Both the position numbers and the translations under genes were made by a program. From DAIPXZ01 sp036782995 (GTDB taxonomy: Bacteria; Bacillota; Clostridia; Saccharofermentanales; Saccharofermentanaceae), in NCBI GenBank assembly GCA_036782995.1, contig DAIPXZ010000004.1, positions 1 to 64,000 on the forward strand: a DNA stretch of 64,000 bases, given 5' to 3'. Under the pieces are notes generated by a model. That model did not search any database. It saw only the letters and a list, made by a program, of their open reading frames with translations, and was not told the origin of the DNA. Below are positions 35,614-44,814 of the stretch, piece after piece. Each line of letters opens with the position of its first letter. Position 1 is the stretch's first letter.

Positions 35614-36185
35614 TAAAGCCCTAACCTCCTGGCCGTTTTCAAAATTGCCGAAACGGACTTTCCGTCTTTGAGTCGTCCGTCATCAATCATTTGCAAAAGG
35701 GTCGTAATCGGATACTTGCGCACCTGCAAGAATTCACCATTGTCCGGTGTCGAATCCCCAGCATGTAATCCCGTCGCTAAATATGTGTATAGTATTTCGG
35801 AGCAATAGCCAGGAGATGAATAATGAGCACCTAAATCAATTACTTCATCGGCTTCAAAGCCCGTTTCTTCTTTTAGTTCACGAATAGCGCAAAGCTTCGG
35901 GTCTTCCCCTGCTTCCAGCTTACCCGCAGGCGTTTCCAGAAGAACTTCTTCAAAGGGCGAACGAAATTGTCGCACCATATAGACGTTATTTTCGCTATCG
36001 AGCGGGACAATCGTGGCACCACCGCTATGTCTTACGATTTCACGATTACTGTGTGAACCGTCAAACAAAGTGACATCCATCACTTCAGCGGTAAATACTT
36101 TTCCAACAAATTTCACATCGCGAGAAACGATTCGTTCGACCAATTCTTCGTCGCTTGCCGTGGTATTACCCTTCGTTTCACTCAT
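35613..36185 (-). CDS. NUDIX hydrolase, ADP-ribose pyrophosphatase type
   Basis: Hydrolyses nucleoside diphosphate derivatives, most likely ADP-ribose. The Nudix box is complete: GKLEAGEDPKLCAIRELKEE followed by TGF, near residue 90. 190 aa with the N-terminal strand region of ADPRase-type enzymes (VKFVGKVFTAEVMDVTLFDG) and QFRSPFEEVLLETPAG before the box. Between rnhA and ftsK in the operon. Confidence 0.9.
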   Translation of the reverse strand: MSETKGNTTASDEELVERIVSRDVKFVGKVFTAEVMDVTLFDGSHSNREIVRHSGGATIVPLDSENNVYMVRQFRSPFEEVLLETPAGKLEAGEDPKLCAIRELKEETGFEADEVIDLGAHYSSPGYCSEILYTYLATGLHAGDSTPDNGEFLQVRKYPITTLLQMIDDGRLKDGKSVSAILKTARRLGL

Positions 36186-36187
36186 CG

Positions 36188-36646
36188 TTAATTGCCATCC
36201 TTCATCATTTCTTTGGATTGTTTTACAGCCAACTCGTCACAACGATTGTTATATGCATGTGTTGAATGACCTTTCACTTTAATCCATGTAATATCATGGA
36301 TTGTAGAAAGTCTATCTAACTCAACCCATAAGTCCATATTACTAACCGTTTGTTTCGTACTGTTTTTCCAGCCATTACGTTTCCATGTCACTATCCATTT
36401 TTGCAAAAAAGCATTAACGAGATACGCGCTGTCACTGTAAAGATTTACTTGGCAAGGCATTTTGAGACACGAAAGCGCCGAAATGGCCGCCATCATCTCC
36501 ATACGATTATTTGTTGTGCGTTTTTCACCGCCGGAAATCTCTTTTTCAATTCCTTTTGCAACCAAAATCGCTCCCCATCCACCGGGGCCGGGATTTCCGG
36601 AGCAAGCACCATCTGTATAGATATCTACACTCGGTCTGGATGACAC
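36188..36646 (-). CDS. rnhA: Ribonuclease HI
   Basis: Degrades RNA in RNA-DNA hybrids. The four catalytic acids are visible in IYTDGACSGNPGPGGWGAIL, NNRMEMMAAISAL, LYSDSAYLVNAF and NNRCDELA. 152 aa, E. coli-like. The start codon is GTG at 36646 after GGGAGG and abuts the proC stop. The window therefore carries both RNase HI and HII. Confidence 0.95.
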   Translation of the reverse strand: MSSRPSVDIYTDGACSGNPGPGGWGAILVAKGIEKEISGGEKRTTNNRMEMMAAISALSCLKMPCQVNLYSDSAYLVNAFLQKWIVTWKRNGWKNSTKQTVSNMDLWVELDRLSTIHDITWIKVKGHSTHAYNNRCDELAVKQSKEMMKDGN

Positions 36647-37453
36647 TTATCTTTTGCCTCCCTTAAGCTCCTTGGTCTTGCGATCAGCTGCTACAACTGC
36701 GTCTTCCACAGCCGCGCGCAGGCCGCCTTTTTCGAGCGCCATAACGCCTTCGATTGTCGTCCCTGCTGGCGAACATACCTGATCCTTAAGCATTGCCGGA
36801 TGCATACCTGTTTCTAACATCATTTTCCCGGAACCATAAACGGTCATCGCAGAGATTTCCAAAGCAGTCTTGCGATTAATCCCGAGTTTCACGGCCGCAT
36901 CAGCCATCGCCTCGATGAAAAGCATGACATATGCCGGGCCCGTTGCAGAAACACATCCAATTGCATCAAGTGTTGCCTCATCGCAAGATACAACCATGCC
37001 GCATGTTTTGAAAAGTGATGTAACGAACTCGGTTTGATCCGGATCAGTACCATCAAAACATAAAGCACTAACACTCGCGCCGACCAATGCCGGTGTATTC
37101 GGCATAACGCGAACAATTGGCGAGCCTTTATGAACCAAATGAATAATTCTTGAAATTGTCACCGATGCTGCAATAGAAATAACCACAGTCGAAGGCGACA
37201 AAACATTAATGAGCGGCTCCAAGGTCTTATCAAATACCTGTGGCTTAATTGCGAGCAAAATGTAATCAGCACCATCAACAGCCTCAATAGCATTTGAATA
37301 CGCTTTACAGCCGGTTTTTTTTGCAAAAGCATTGAGTTTTGCTTCATCAACATCACACAAACGGATGTCTTCCTTTTTAATCACGCCTTTTTTCAAAAAA
37401 CCTGTAACTAAGGCCTGACCCATATTTCCCGTACCGATTACTGTAAATACCAC
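36647..37453 (-). CDS. proC: Pyrroline-5-carboxylate reductase
   Basis: Last step of proline synthesis. N-terminal dinucleotide fold starting VFTVIGTGNMGQALVTGFLK and the C-terminal signature region SPAGTTIEGVMALEKGGLRA. I place the start at GTG 37453, preceded by AGAGGTGG, giving 268 aa; the open frame upstream has no homology and lies over the promoter. First gene of the operon that continues to murJ. Confidence 0.93.
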   Translation of the reverse strand: MVFTVIGTGNMGQALVTGFLKKGVIKKEDIRLCDVDEAKLNAFAKKTGCKAYSNAIEAVDGADYILLAIKPQVFDKTLEPLINVLSPSTVVISIAASVTISRIIHLVHKGSPIVRVMPNTPALVGASVSALCFDGTDPDQTEFVTSLFKTCGMVVSCDEATLDAIGCVSATGPAYVMLFIEAMADAAVKLGINRKTALEISAMTVYGSGKMMLETGMHPAMLKDQVCSPAGTTIEGVMALEKGGLRAAVEDAVVAADRKTKELKGGKR

Positions 37454-37522
37454 AAAAACCACCTCTTCACTCAAATTTACGTCTGTCGAAATGGTTTTAC
37501 AGATGTAAAACATTCCGTTCAA

Positions 37523-37551
37523 ATGATATCATTCTACTTGACACGATGCAA
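37523..37551 (-). promoter_or_regulatory. Promoter of the proC-rnhA-ftsK-murJ operon
   Basis: TTGCAT, 17 bases, TATCAT on the minus strand, about 70 bases upstream of the GTG start of proC. Confidence 0.6.
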
Positions 37552-37597
37552 ACACTTGAGTAAACTAATGCATGTTCGATTTGTGAATAATCGATAT

Positions 37598-37672
37598 AGG
37601 GGAGTGGCTCAACGGTAGAGCAGCGGTCTCCAAAACCGCTGGTTGCGTGTTCGAATCGCGTCTCCCCTGCCA
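37598..37672 (+). tRNA. tRNA-Trp (CCA)
   Basis: Acceptor AGGGGAG/CTCCCCT, D-arm GCTCAACGGTAGAGC, anticodon loop CTCCAAA (anticodon CCA), T-loop TTCGAAT, encoded CCA. The D-stem is normal (no G24A-type change known to allow UGA reading). Confidence 0.95.
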
Positions 37673-37673
37673 A

Positions 37674-37706
37674 AAAACCCGAATGCAAACGCATTCGGGT
37701 TTTTTC
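37674..37706 (+). terminator. Terminator of tRNA-Trp
   Basis: Stem AACCCGAATGC/GCATTCGGGTT with a four-base loop and a T-run. Confidence 0.85.
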
Positions 37707-37729
37707 TTGCCAATTATTTATGAATGAAA

Positions 37730-38461
37730 TTACATCACCATACCGCCGTTGGGCGCAATAACCTGACCGGTAATGAATGATGATTTCTCACTCGCAAGGA
37801 AAAGAATGGCTTGTGCCACCTCATCAGGCTCACCCATGCGACACAATGGTGTTTCCTCACATAATTCGTTTCTTGTCTTTTCATCTATATCTTTGTTCAT
37901 ATCCGTATCAATGACACCGGGCGCAACACAATTCACTCGAATATTCGATGGGCCGACTTCCTTTGCCAATGCTTTTGTAAAGCCAATAATGGCAGCCTTC
38001 GCCGTGGAATAGGATACTTCGCAAGATGCTCCAATCTGTCCCCACATGGAAGATACCGTTATTATGGAGCCGTCTTTCTTCGAGATCATATGCGGTAAAA
38101 CGGCCTGCGTGACATTGTATAAACCATTGATATGCGTATCCGTCATCTCCTGCCATTGTTCCGGAGTGGTGTCGGTATAAAGGCCAATTCTTGCGATTCC
38201 TGCATTAGAAATCACAACATCAATCGGATGACGTCCGAGCATCTCCTCAACAATCTTTCGTACTGATGCATAATCTCGTATATCCACTTGAAAGGCCTCA
38301 GCCTTTACGCCGAGTCCTTCGATTTCTTGTACGACAGCATTTGCCGATGCGCTCGCCTGTCTGTAGAAAATACTCACATGATATCCTTCTTTTGCAAAAG
38401 CTACCGCCGTTGCCGCGCCGATTCCGCGTGAACCACCTGTGATTAATACATATTTACTCAT
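37730..38461 (-). CDS. SDR family oxidoreductase, 3-oxoacyl-ACP reductase-like
   Basis: NAD(P)-dependent short-chain dehydrogenase. Cofactor motif TGGSRGIGAATAVAF near residue 8, NAG near residue 87, catalytic serine in ITVSSMWG and YxxxK in SYSTAKAAIIG near residue 151. About 243 aa. FabG-like, but it is isolated from other fatty-acid genes, so the substrate is open. ATG at 38461 or two codons upstream; the ribosome site is weak. Confidence 0.85.
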   Translation of the reverse strand: MSKYVLITGGSRGIGAATAVAFAKEGYHVSIFYRQASASANAVVQEIEGLGVKAEAFQVDIRDYASVRKIVEEMLGRHPIDVVISNAGIARIGLYTDTTPEQWQEMTDTHINGLYNVTQAVLPHMISKKDGSIITVSSMWGQIGASCEVSYSTAKAAIIGFTKALAKEVGPSNIRVNCVAPGVIDTDMNKDIDEKTRNELCEETPLCRMGEPDEVAQAILFLASEKSSFITGQVIAPNGGMVM

Positions 38462-38539
38462 ATTCATATCGCTTTCGTTTAATATTTGTATCGTACAAGG
38501 AAATATATCTTGATGCAAGTTACTAAAGAAAAATAGTCA

Positions 38540-38568
38540 TTGCGATTTTTATCGATTACGATTATTAT
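38540..38568 (+). promoter_or_regulatory. Promoter of the membrane-anchored unknown protein
   Basis: TTGCGA, 17 bases, TATTAT on the plus strand, 32 bases upstream of the start codon. Confidence 0.55.
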
Positions 38569-38600
38569 CTCTTTAATAAGGTGAAGTAAGAGGTAACGAT

Positions 38601-39593
38601 ATGGCGAAGAAGAAAAAAAGCGCATCTGACAAGAACAATAATGTTAAAGAGAAAAGCAATCAAGAATTATCTTCTTTGGACACATCTGTAGAAACGAACG
38701 AGAACTCTGCTGATGAATCCGTGGTTGATGAATCCGAAATTAATCCCGAAATATCTGGTGTAGAACAAAACGACAGCATAGAAAATGAAATCGATTCATA
38801 TATCGATGAAGATGAGTTACAGGCACAAAAGGAACTCGCAGAAATTGAAGATATGCTCCGTACCTCCCGTTCCAAACGTCTGAAAGCACAAAAAGACGAG
38901 AAGTTGGCTCAAAAGATTAAAAAAGAAGCTGAGAAAGCCAAGGAACAGGATGCTAACAAAAAGCCAATTAAGCTTGACCCGATTGCCATTGGGGCACTAT
39001 GCCTCGCCGTTGTCGCATTAATCGGCGGTATCATTTTCTTTGTATTGAAGCTCACAGCAACCCCTACTTTAGAAATGACTATGAAAGAATTCCAAACGAA
39101 GTATGAATCCACAGAGCTTTACGGACTTTTAAAGGATTACGGATACACCTTCCCTACCATTCAATACAGTGCAGAGTCCAATGAGACGAACGCAGATGGT
39201 TCATCGGTTCAAAACAAGAAGCTCGATTTCTTTACAGGTTCCATTCCAAATCAATTTAATACAATTATCGGTGTTACAGGAAGCACACTTAAATCAAATG
39301 ATGATATCAAGGTCATGCGAATTTGCTCCATTTGCGACGAGAACTTCGATTACCAACGGGCAACCGTTGTATATGGATCCTATATCCAGGCACTTTATCC
39401 TGATATGACCAGCGAAGAAGCTATCAATTATGTCTCCGATTTATATATGCTCTCCGATAATTCTGAAAACAATGCCGCAGCAAAACAAATGGGTGAATAT
39501 GCAGTCGCTGTCTCCGTCAACGTTGTCTATGGGGAACCATGTTTCGTTATGGATATCATGAACGCAGATGATGCATCCGATTACGAGTTCTGA
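38601..39593 (+). CDS. Single-pass membrane protein with charged cytoplasmic N-domain, unknown function
   Basis: 330 aa. A lysine-rich start is followed by a long acidic Ser/Glu/Asp-rich region (10-75) and a charged helical segment (75-125). One membrane helix follows (IAIGALCLAVVALIGGIIFFVL, about 128-150), then a C-terminal extracytoplasmic domain of about 175 residues with two cysteines in ICSICDE. I do not recognise the outer domain. It has its own promoter and terminator, so it is monocistronic. Ribosome site AGAGGT. Confidence 0.8.
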   Translation: MAKKKKSASDKNNNVKEKSNQELSSLDTSVETNENSADESVVDESEINPEISGVEQNDSIENEIDSYIDEDELQAQKELAEIEDMLRTSRSKRLKAQKDEKLAQKIKKEAEKAKEQDANKKPIKLDPIAIGALCLAVVALIGGIIFFVLKLTATPTLEMTMKEFQTKYESTELYGLLKDYGYTFPTIQYSAESNETNADGSSVQNKKLDFFTGSIPNQFNTIIGVTGSTLKSNDDIKVMRICSICDENFDYQRATVVYGSYIQALYPDMTSEEAINYVSDLYMLSDNSENNAAAKQMGEYAVAVSVNVVYGEPCFVMDIMNADDASDYEF

Positions 39594-39634
39594 TTACCCA
39601 TCTTGACCCATTCATATCGCTCTTATTTCATACA

Positions 39635-39671
39635 AAGCACTTCGACCGATATACAGCCGAAGTGCTTTTTT
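39635..39671 (+). terminator. Terminator after the unknown membrane protein
   Basis: Stem AAGCACTTCG/CGAAGTGCTT plus T6 on the plus strand. Confidence 0.8.
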
Positions 39672-39747
39672 ACTGGATACGAATAAGAAAGATATCCTTC
39701 CTACCTAATATCGATTAACCCCCTCACAGCGCTTTTCATATAGCAAC

Positions 39748-39783
39748 AAAAAAGAGGCCCTGCATCAGCAGAGCCTCTTTTTT
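39748..39783. terminator. Terminator of the zinc-ribbon protein gene (bidirectional)
   Basis: GAGGC...GCCTC stem flanked by A6 and T6; serves the minus-strand gene that ends at 39795. Confidence 0.8.
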
Positions 39784-39794
39784 CGTGTGCTTCA

Positions 39795-40487
39795 TCAGAA
39801 GAAAATAGATATCAGAATTGTATTGCCGAGACTGTATACAAAATTTCCTGCGAGGAATGCAATAAGGACAAATGCAATTGTCTTGAATTTGTTTCCCTTG
39901 TTATTCATTCTCGTAGCATAAACACCAATCAATGTGATCGGAACTAAAAAGCCAACCGCATAGCTTATTGGAGAAATCGGGTTAAAGTAAGAACCGTCAA
40001 ACATTGCACTTTCAACCGCTCCTGTAAAATTGGATACGATATTAGCAACCAATGGAAGCATATACGCTAAACCGAGTAATGAAACGATACCGGGGAAATC
40101 GAGTTTCTGAACACCGAAAGCATCTGCAAAAGCGAAAAGAACAAGGATAATGACAGCTAGGTCTAAAAGATAGACGAAAAACTGGCCGAATGCATATCCA
40201 AACTCCAAGCCCGAAATCAAGTCAAAGACAAATGATTGAAATGCCAACAAGAAAAGAACAATTCCGCCAAGTAGCAAATGTGCTGTATCGGCACGCTTCC
40301 CTGCCGCCTGAATCGGATCCTTAAAGAAATCTTTAAAGTAATCACCCAAGTCAAAGGCACAGGTCATGCCGGAAGATGCGGCAGTTGCTGTTACCACAGC
40401 AGATGATTGATCGGGAGATGCTTTACGGCAATTGTCACATAATGTTTGTCCTTCTGGAATTTGTAGACCACATTGTGAGCAGAACAT
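39795..40487 (-). CDS. Zinc-ribbon membrane protein
   Basis: 230 aa. The N-terminal zinc ribbon MFCSQCGLQIPEGQTLCDNC has two CxxC pairs; about five hydrophobic helices follow from residue 70 (LLLGGIVLFLLAFQSFVFDL onward). Proteins of this shape are common in Clostridia and not assigned a function. AGGAGG ribosome site, own promoter and terminator. Confidence 0.82.
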   Translation of the reverse strand: MFCSQCGLQIPEGQTLCDNCRKASPDQSSAVVTATAASSGMTCAFDLGDYFKDFFKDPIQAAGKRADTAHLLLGGIVLFLLAFQSFVFDLISGLEFGYAFGQFFVYLLDLAVIILVLFAFADAFGVQKLDFPGIVSLLGLAYMLPLVANIVSNFTGAVESAMFDGSYFNPISPISYAVGFLVPITLIGVYATRMNNKGNKFKTIAFVLIAFLAGNFVYSLGNTILISIFF

Positions 40488-40520
40488 ATCAAATCCTCCT
40501 AATTCTTATATATTACGTTT

Positions 40521-40549
40521 ATAATAACACTTGTACGTAGTTAACTCAA
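40521..40549 (-). promoter_or_regulatory. Promoter of the zinc-ribbon protein gene
   Basis: TTGAGT, 17 bases, TATTAT on the minus strand, about 35 bases upstream of the start. Confidence 0.55.
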
Positions 40550-40562
40550 CGAGTGTTTTACA

Positions 40563-40590
40563 TTGACAGGCCTTAATCTTATGATAAAAT
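40563..40590 (+). promoter_or_regulatory. Promoter of tRNA-Pro
   Basis: TTGACA, 16 bases, TAAAAT on the plus strand, 11 bases before the tRNA. Confidence 0.65.
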
Positions 40591-40601
40591 TGTAAAGGCG
40601 T

Positions 40602-40678
40602 CGGGGTGTAGCTCAGTTGGCTAGAGTGCTTGCTTGGGGTGCAAGAGGTCGCCTGTTCAAGTCAGGTCACTCCGACCA
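40602..40678 (+). tRNA. tRNA-Pro (GGG)
   Basis: Acceptor CGGGGTG/CACTCCG, anticodon stem CTTGC/GCAAG with loop TTGGGGT (anticodon GGG), T-loop TTCAAGT, encoded CCA. 77 bases. Confidence 0.93.
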
Positions 40679-40713
40679 AAAAGTGTTTGCATATTATATG
40701 CAAACACTTTTTT
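40679..40713 (+). terminator. Terminator of tRNA-Pro
   Basis: Perfect stem AGTGTTTGCATA/TATGCAAACACT, three-base loop, T6. Confidence 0.9.
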
Positions 40714-40735
40714 GTTTACAGGCACAAATCAACGT

Positions 40736-40767
40736 AAAAAGAGGGAAACCATATCATGATTTCCCTC
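40736..40767 (-). terminator. Terminator of pnp
   Basis: Minus-strand stem GAGGGAAA/TTTCCCTC followed by T5. Confidence 0.75.
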
Positions 40768-40801
40768 TGATTCATCATTTATTTGTATGATGTACTTCAA
40801 A

Positions 40802-43081
40802 TTAGAAGTCTCTTGAACGAGAACCCGGACGTGGCTCATCATTTGTAGTCTTCGGTTCGAAATCATCTCTTCTCGGACGACGTTCGAAACGCTCACCGCC
40901 TCTATTTCCACCACGATCATTGAATCCGCCGCGACGTTCGCGATTTGGACGATCATTACGACGAGGTTGTTCTTCTTCTACATATCCTTCCGGCTTCTCT
41001 GTGCAATCACGCATAGAGAGATTCAAACGGCCCTGGCTGTCAATTTCCATGAGCTTAACCTTAACCGCGTCGCCCTCTTTAACAACATCCTCAACACGAT
41101 CAACATGAGCCCATGCCATCTTCGAAACGTGTACGAGACCTTCCTTACCCGGAAGGAACTCAACGAAAGCGCCAAATTGCATCAATCGAGTAACAACGCC
41201 ATCATATACAGTACCCACTTCCGGATCATCTACGATGCCCTTAATGATAGCAATCGCCTTATTCGCCTTCTCCTGATCAGGTGTCGCAATAAAGAGACGT
41301 CCGTCATCATTGATATCGATTTGAGCGCCAGTATCGGCAATAATCTTGTTGATTACCTTTCCACCAGAACCGATAACTTCGCGAATCTTATCAACAGGAA
41401 TCTGCATTGTGATAATGCGAGGAGCATACTTAGAAAGCTCAGTGCGAGGTGCAGGAAGTCTCTTCGTGAGAACCTCATCGATAATATGGAATCTACCCTT
41501 TTTCGTCAATTCGAATGCCTTACGGATGATATCAATTGTTAAACCATCCACCTTGATATCTACTTGGATGGAAGTAATACCTTCTTTCGTACCAGCAACC
41601 TTGAAGTCCATATCACCGAAGAAATCTTCGATGCCTTGAATATCCATGAATACGAGGAAGTCATCTTCATTCTCTTCATTAATAATCAAACCGGTAGAAA
41701 TGCCGGCAACCGGACGCTTGATCGGAACACCGGCATCCATAAGTGCCAATGTGCTGGCGCAAACAGAGCCCTGTGATGTAGAACCGTTCGACATCAAAAT
41801 CTCAGAAACAGTACGAATTGCATATGGGAATTCATCTTCTGAAGGAAGAACAGGAACCAAAGAACGCTCTGCCAACGCACCATGACCGATTTCACGGCGT
41901 CCCGGAGAACGAGAAGACTTCGCTTCACCTACAGAATAACCAGGGAAATTGTAGTGGTGCATATATCTCTTTGTTTCTTCATTGTCTAAACCATCAAGCA
42001 CTTGCACCTTAGAAAGCGGAGCCAATGTACAGGTAGTGAGAACCTGCGTCTGACCTCTTTGGAAGAGTCCTGTACCATGTACACGTGGCAAAAGTCCTGC
42101 ATCGCATGAGAGAGGACGAATTTGATCCAGCGCGCGTCCGTCAACACGAACATGCTCACGGAAAAGGTAGTCGCGAACGACTTTCTTTTCGAGCTTGTAG
42201 ATTGCATCTGCCACATATGGAAGATACTCTTCGTGGTTCTCCGTGAGGAATGCCGTTACCTTCTCAGTGAGAGCAGCAACATTGTTATCACGAACACTCT
42301 TATCATCAGAAAGAACTGCCTGACGCATATCATCCCATGCAAAGTCCTTAATAAGGTCGAATACCTCATGCGGAATCTCTGCGGATTGATAGGTAAACTT
42401 CGGTTTGCCGATTTCTGCAACAATACTGCTAATGAATGCACAAATCTCCTTAATGGTTTCATGTCCGATTGCAATTGCCTGAAGCATTGTCTCATCCGGA
42501 ACTTCGTTAGCGCCAGCCTCGACCATGCAAATCTTCTTGGCAGTACCTGCTAATGTGACATACATGCGACTATTGGCACGTTGTTCTTCAGAAGGGTTAA
42601 TGATAACTTCGTCACCAATTAAGCCAAGCACTACACCACCAATTGGGCCATTCCACGGAATATCCGAAATCGCAATTGCAATTGAAGTACCAATCATGGC
42701 TGCAATCTCTGGGGAGCAGTCTTGATCAACCGACATTACCGTATTGGCTACAACAACATCATTTCTTAAATCCTTCGGGAACAGAGGGCGAATCGGACGA
42801 TCGATAACACGTGATGTTAAAATTGCCTTCTCCGAAGGTCTTCCCTCACGCTTAATATAACCACCCGGAATCTTTCCGACAGCATACTGCTTCTCTTCAT
42901 AGTCCACAGAAAGCGGAAAGAAATCGATACCGTCTCTCGGCATAACCGATGCGGTTGCGGTGGACATAATCGCTGTCTCACCATAACGAATCAAACAAGA
43001 TCCGTTTGCGAACTGAGCCAGCTTTCCCGTCTCTACAACGAGTGGGCGACCGGCTAATTCAGTCTTAAAAATTTTTTCCAT
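40802..43081 (-). CDS. pnp: Polyribonucleotide nucleotidyltransferase (PNPase)
   Basis: 3'-5' phosphorolytic exoribonuclease of mRNA decay. Two RNase PH domains (first with RDGIDFFPLSVDYEEKQYA, second with HYNFPGYSVGEAK), KH domain (VIGSGGKVINKIIADTGAQI near residue 560) and S1 domain (VGTVYDGVVTRLMQFGAFVE near residue 620). The tail is rich in R, G, D and N. 759 aa from the ATG at 43081, preceded by GGAGG. Its 5' leader carries a long hairpin. rpsO, its usual partner, lies 4 kb upstream beyond a cellulase gene. Confidence 0.97.
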   Translation of the reverse strand: MEKIFKTELAGRPLVVETGKLAQFANGSCLIRYGETAIMSTATASVMPRDGIDFFPLSVDYEEKQYAVGKIPGGYIKREGRPSEKAILTSRVIDRPIRPLFPKDLRNDVVVANTVMSVDQDCSPEIAAMIGTSIAIAISDIPWNGPIGGVVLGLIGDEVIINPSEEQRANSRMYVTLAGTAKKICMVEAGANEVPDETMLQAIAIGHETIKEICAFISSIVAEIGKPKFTYQSAEIPHEVFDLIKDFAWDDMRQAVLSDDKSVRDNNVAALTEKVTAFLTENHEEYLPYVADAIYKLEKKVVRDYLFREHVRVDGRALDQIRPLSCDAGLLPRVHGTGLFQRGQTQVLTTCTLAPLSKVQVLDGLDNEETKRYMHHYNFPGYSVGEAKSSRSPGRREIGHGALAERSLVPVLPSEDEFPYAIRTVSEILMSNGSTSQGSVCASTLALMDAGVPIKRPVAGISTGLIINEENEDDFLVFMDIQGIEDFFGDMDFKVAGTKEGITSIQVDIKVDGLTIDIIRKAFELTKKGRFHIIDEVLTKRLPAPRTELSKYAPRIITMQIPVDKIREVIGSGGKVINKIIADTGAQIDINDDGRLFIATPDQEKANKAIAIIKGIVDDPEVGTVYDGVVTRLMQFGAFVEFLPGKEGLVHVSKMAWAHVDRVEDVVKEGDAVKVKLMEIDSQGRLNLSMRDCTEKPEGYVEEEQPRRNDRPNRERRGGFNDRGGNRGGERFERRPRRDDFEPKTTNDEPRPGSRSRDF

Positions 43082-43111
43082 AGATACCTCCATATATTCG
43101 TTATCCATTAT

Positions 43112-43174
43112 GGGAGGTAGCTTGTAGATTCATTATTCGGAAAAAGTCGAATAATCAATCTACCCACTACTCCC
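43112..43174 (-). promoter_or_regulatory. Long hairpin in the pnp 5' leader
   Basis: Three paired blocks on the minus strand, TAGATT/AATCTA, ATTATTCG/CGAATAAT and GGAGTAG/CTACCTCC, around an 8-base loop, 31 bases before the pnp start. It has no T-run, so it is not a terminator. It resembles the RNase III-processed leader stem that controls pnp in E. coli; that role is inferred. Confidence 0.6.
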
Positions 43175-43216
43175 CTATCCATACAATAACGATAGTTTTG
43201 CTTTTACAGCACTCCT

Positions 43217-43245
43217 ATATTATCGATATCAAGCCGAAAATGCAA
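43217..43245 (-). promoter_or_regulatory. Promoter of pnp
   Basis: TTGCAT, 17 bases, TAATAT on the minus strand. Together with the leader hairpin and a weak terminator this accounts for the 323 bases between pnp and the DUF4214 region; nothing else is visible there. Confidence 0.6.
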
Positions 43246-43346
43246 GCCGAAGAAGCGAAATGCTTTAGAAATGCGAACGTTTTTCACGACACAGCACAGA
43301 GTGAAGTAACATATTGGAACATCTAAATCGTATACACCCCAAATCG

Positions 43347-43379
43347 AAAGAAGGCCACCCCATGTGTTATGAGGTGGCC
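43347..43379 (-). terminator. Weak terminator after the cellulase gene
   Basis: GGCCACC/GGTGGCC stem followed by TTCTTTC on the minus strand; the T-run is broken. Confidence 0.45.
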
Positions 43380-43404
43380 GCTCGTTTCGTCGAATGAGAT
43401 TACG

Positions 43405-44814
43405 TTATCTTTGAATACCTATTTGCGTGCAAATATTTCCGAATTCTTCAGAATTAATGAATCCATTGATAACTTCACTTCTTGGCATACCATTTTCAAG
43501 TGCAGAAATCCATGTTTCCATACCTTCTTCATCACCTTCACGTCCTAAACATGCGACATAAAGCTGGTTAACGAATGTGGAATCAAGATTATTTTGATTC
43601 AGATATTCTTCACTATTGAAAAAACCACGAATCAAGTCGCCACCTGAATTATTTCCGGCGATTAAAGAATCAATCCATCGCTCAGAGCCATCTTTATCTA
43701 CATCACGGTCTAAACAAGTCAAATACATACGCATGACAAATGTATTCACAGCTGCCATTCGATCAAATGGAACACCCTTTATGTAAAGACCTGTTCCAAT
43801 ACCGGATTCATTGCACAAGTTGAAATACTCAGTAGAATTTACCAGTCCGCCAAAAACATCTTCACGGTCAAGTGTTCCGTTATCAAGTCCTGTCTTCCAT
43901 GTATTCATACCCATAGCATCAGAAGAACGATTGAGTAAGAGCGAATATAGGATGTTTACATATTCCTCGTTTGAATAATTGCGATTTTGGAATTCTGTGC
44001 TAAAGATTATGCCGTATGCAAAATCTGCACCAGTAATCTTACGATTGCTAATCTTCGCTGTCCAATCGGCAAGTCCGGCTTCATCTGAGGTACGATTCAA
44101 TCCGAGAGTATAGAAGTTCTCAACAAAGCTTCGAACTCTTGCTTCACCGATGTTGACAAAAACATGAATCGTGTACGTTTTCGTTTGCGATAGATCTTGA
44201 GAAGTAACGGTGATAACCGTTGTTGCTTCTCCATTTACAAGTTGCGTTCCTTCAATGCTTACACGCTCTCCATAGAAACCCTTGATTGCCTTTACATTAA
44301 GTGCAGCATCAAGTGGTGTGTTCGCATCCAGATACACTGTATACTCGTATACATCAGAATCAAATGTTGAAATGGCTTCATCATTCAATTCGATTCCTGC
44401 TAGGGCCGTTTCATCCGAGGCTTCATCATTAAAAATAAATCTAATATTGTCATAGTAAACATTACCGACATAATCCGAGCCATCACTAGCAAGCGCTAAA
44501 ACCAAATTACGAATCTTAACATCTTCACTGAACGGATATGCTCCGTTTTCAGATAGATTGACTCCTACAGAATACTTAATTAAGTCCGTACCTGGTACTT
44601 CTTCTCCACCATTTACCGGATCGATAGCTATTGTTCCTGCTTGATACCAATATCCAGAACCATTTGGTATTGGACATACATTGATATCAATTTCACCTTG
44701 TGTTGCACAGTCTTTTTCCAAATAAACATCGAGTGCAATAGCGACAACATCCGAATCCAATGTTTCTCTGACATTACCCTCGAAATGAGAGCTTGTTAAT
44801 CTCGCACCATCTTC
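43405..44814 (-). pseudogene. Downstream part of the interrupted cellulase: CBM end, beta-sandwich and DUF4214 repeats
   Basis: This reading frame continues that of the GH5 gene after a single TGA (44815-44817), so it is the 3' part of the same gene. It encodes the end of the second carbohydrate-binding-like module, a cadherin-like beta-sandwich (IELNDEAISTFDSDVYEYTV) and four DUF4214-type repeats of about 50 residues (pattern LY...LnR..D..G...W...L..G...V..GF.NS.EF), the last ending at the C-terminus. Independent translation could begin at an internal ATG near 44760 region, but there is no good ribosome site and no signal peptide, so a separate secreted protein is unlikely. DUF4214 modules are frequent on secreted proteins of fibre-degrading Clostridia. 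Confidence 0.8.

Noticed and set aside
28919..37453. Separate promoters for each gene from proC to murJ
   Set aside because: Genes overlap or abut throughout, so one operon from the proC promoter is simpler; no convincing internal promoters were seen.
37484..37492. TGTCGAA near proC as a Spo0A box
   Set aside because: A single 7-base match, downstream of the proC promoter and without a phased partner, is expected by chance in 64 kb.
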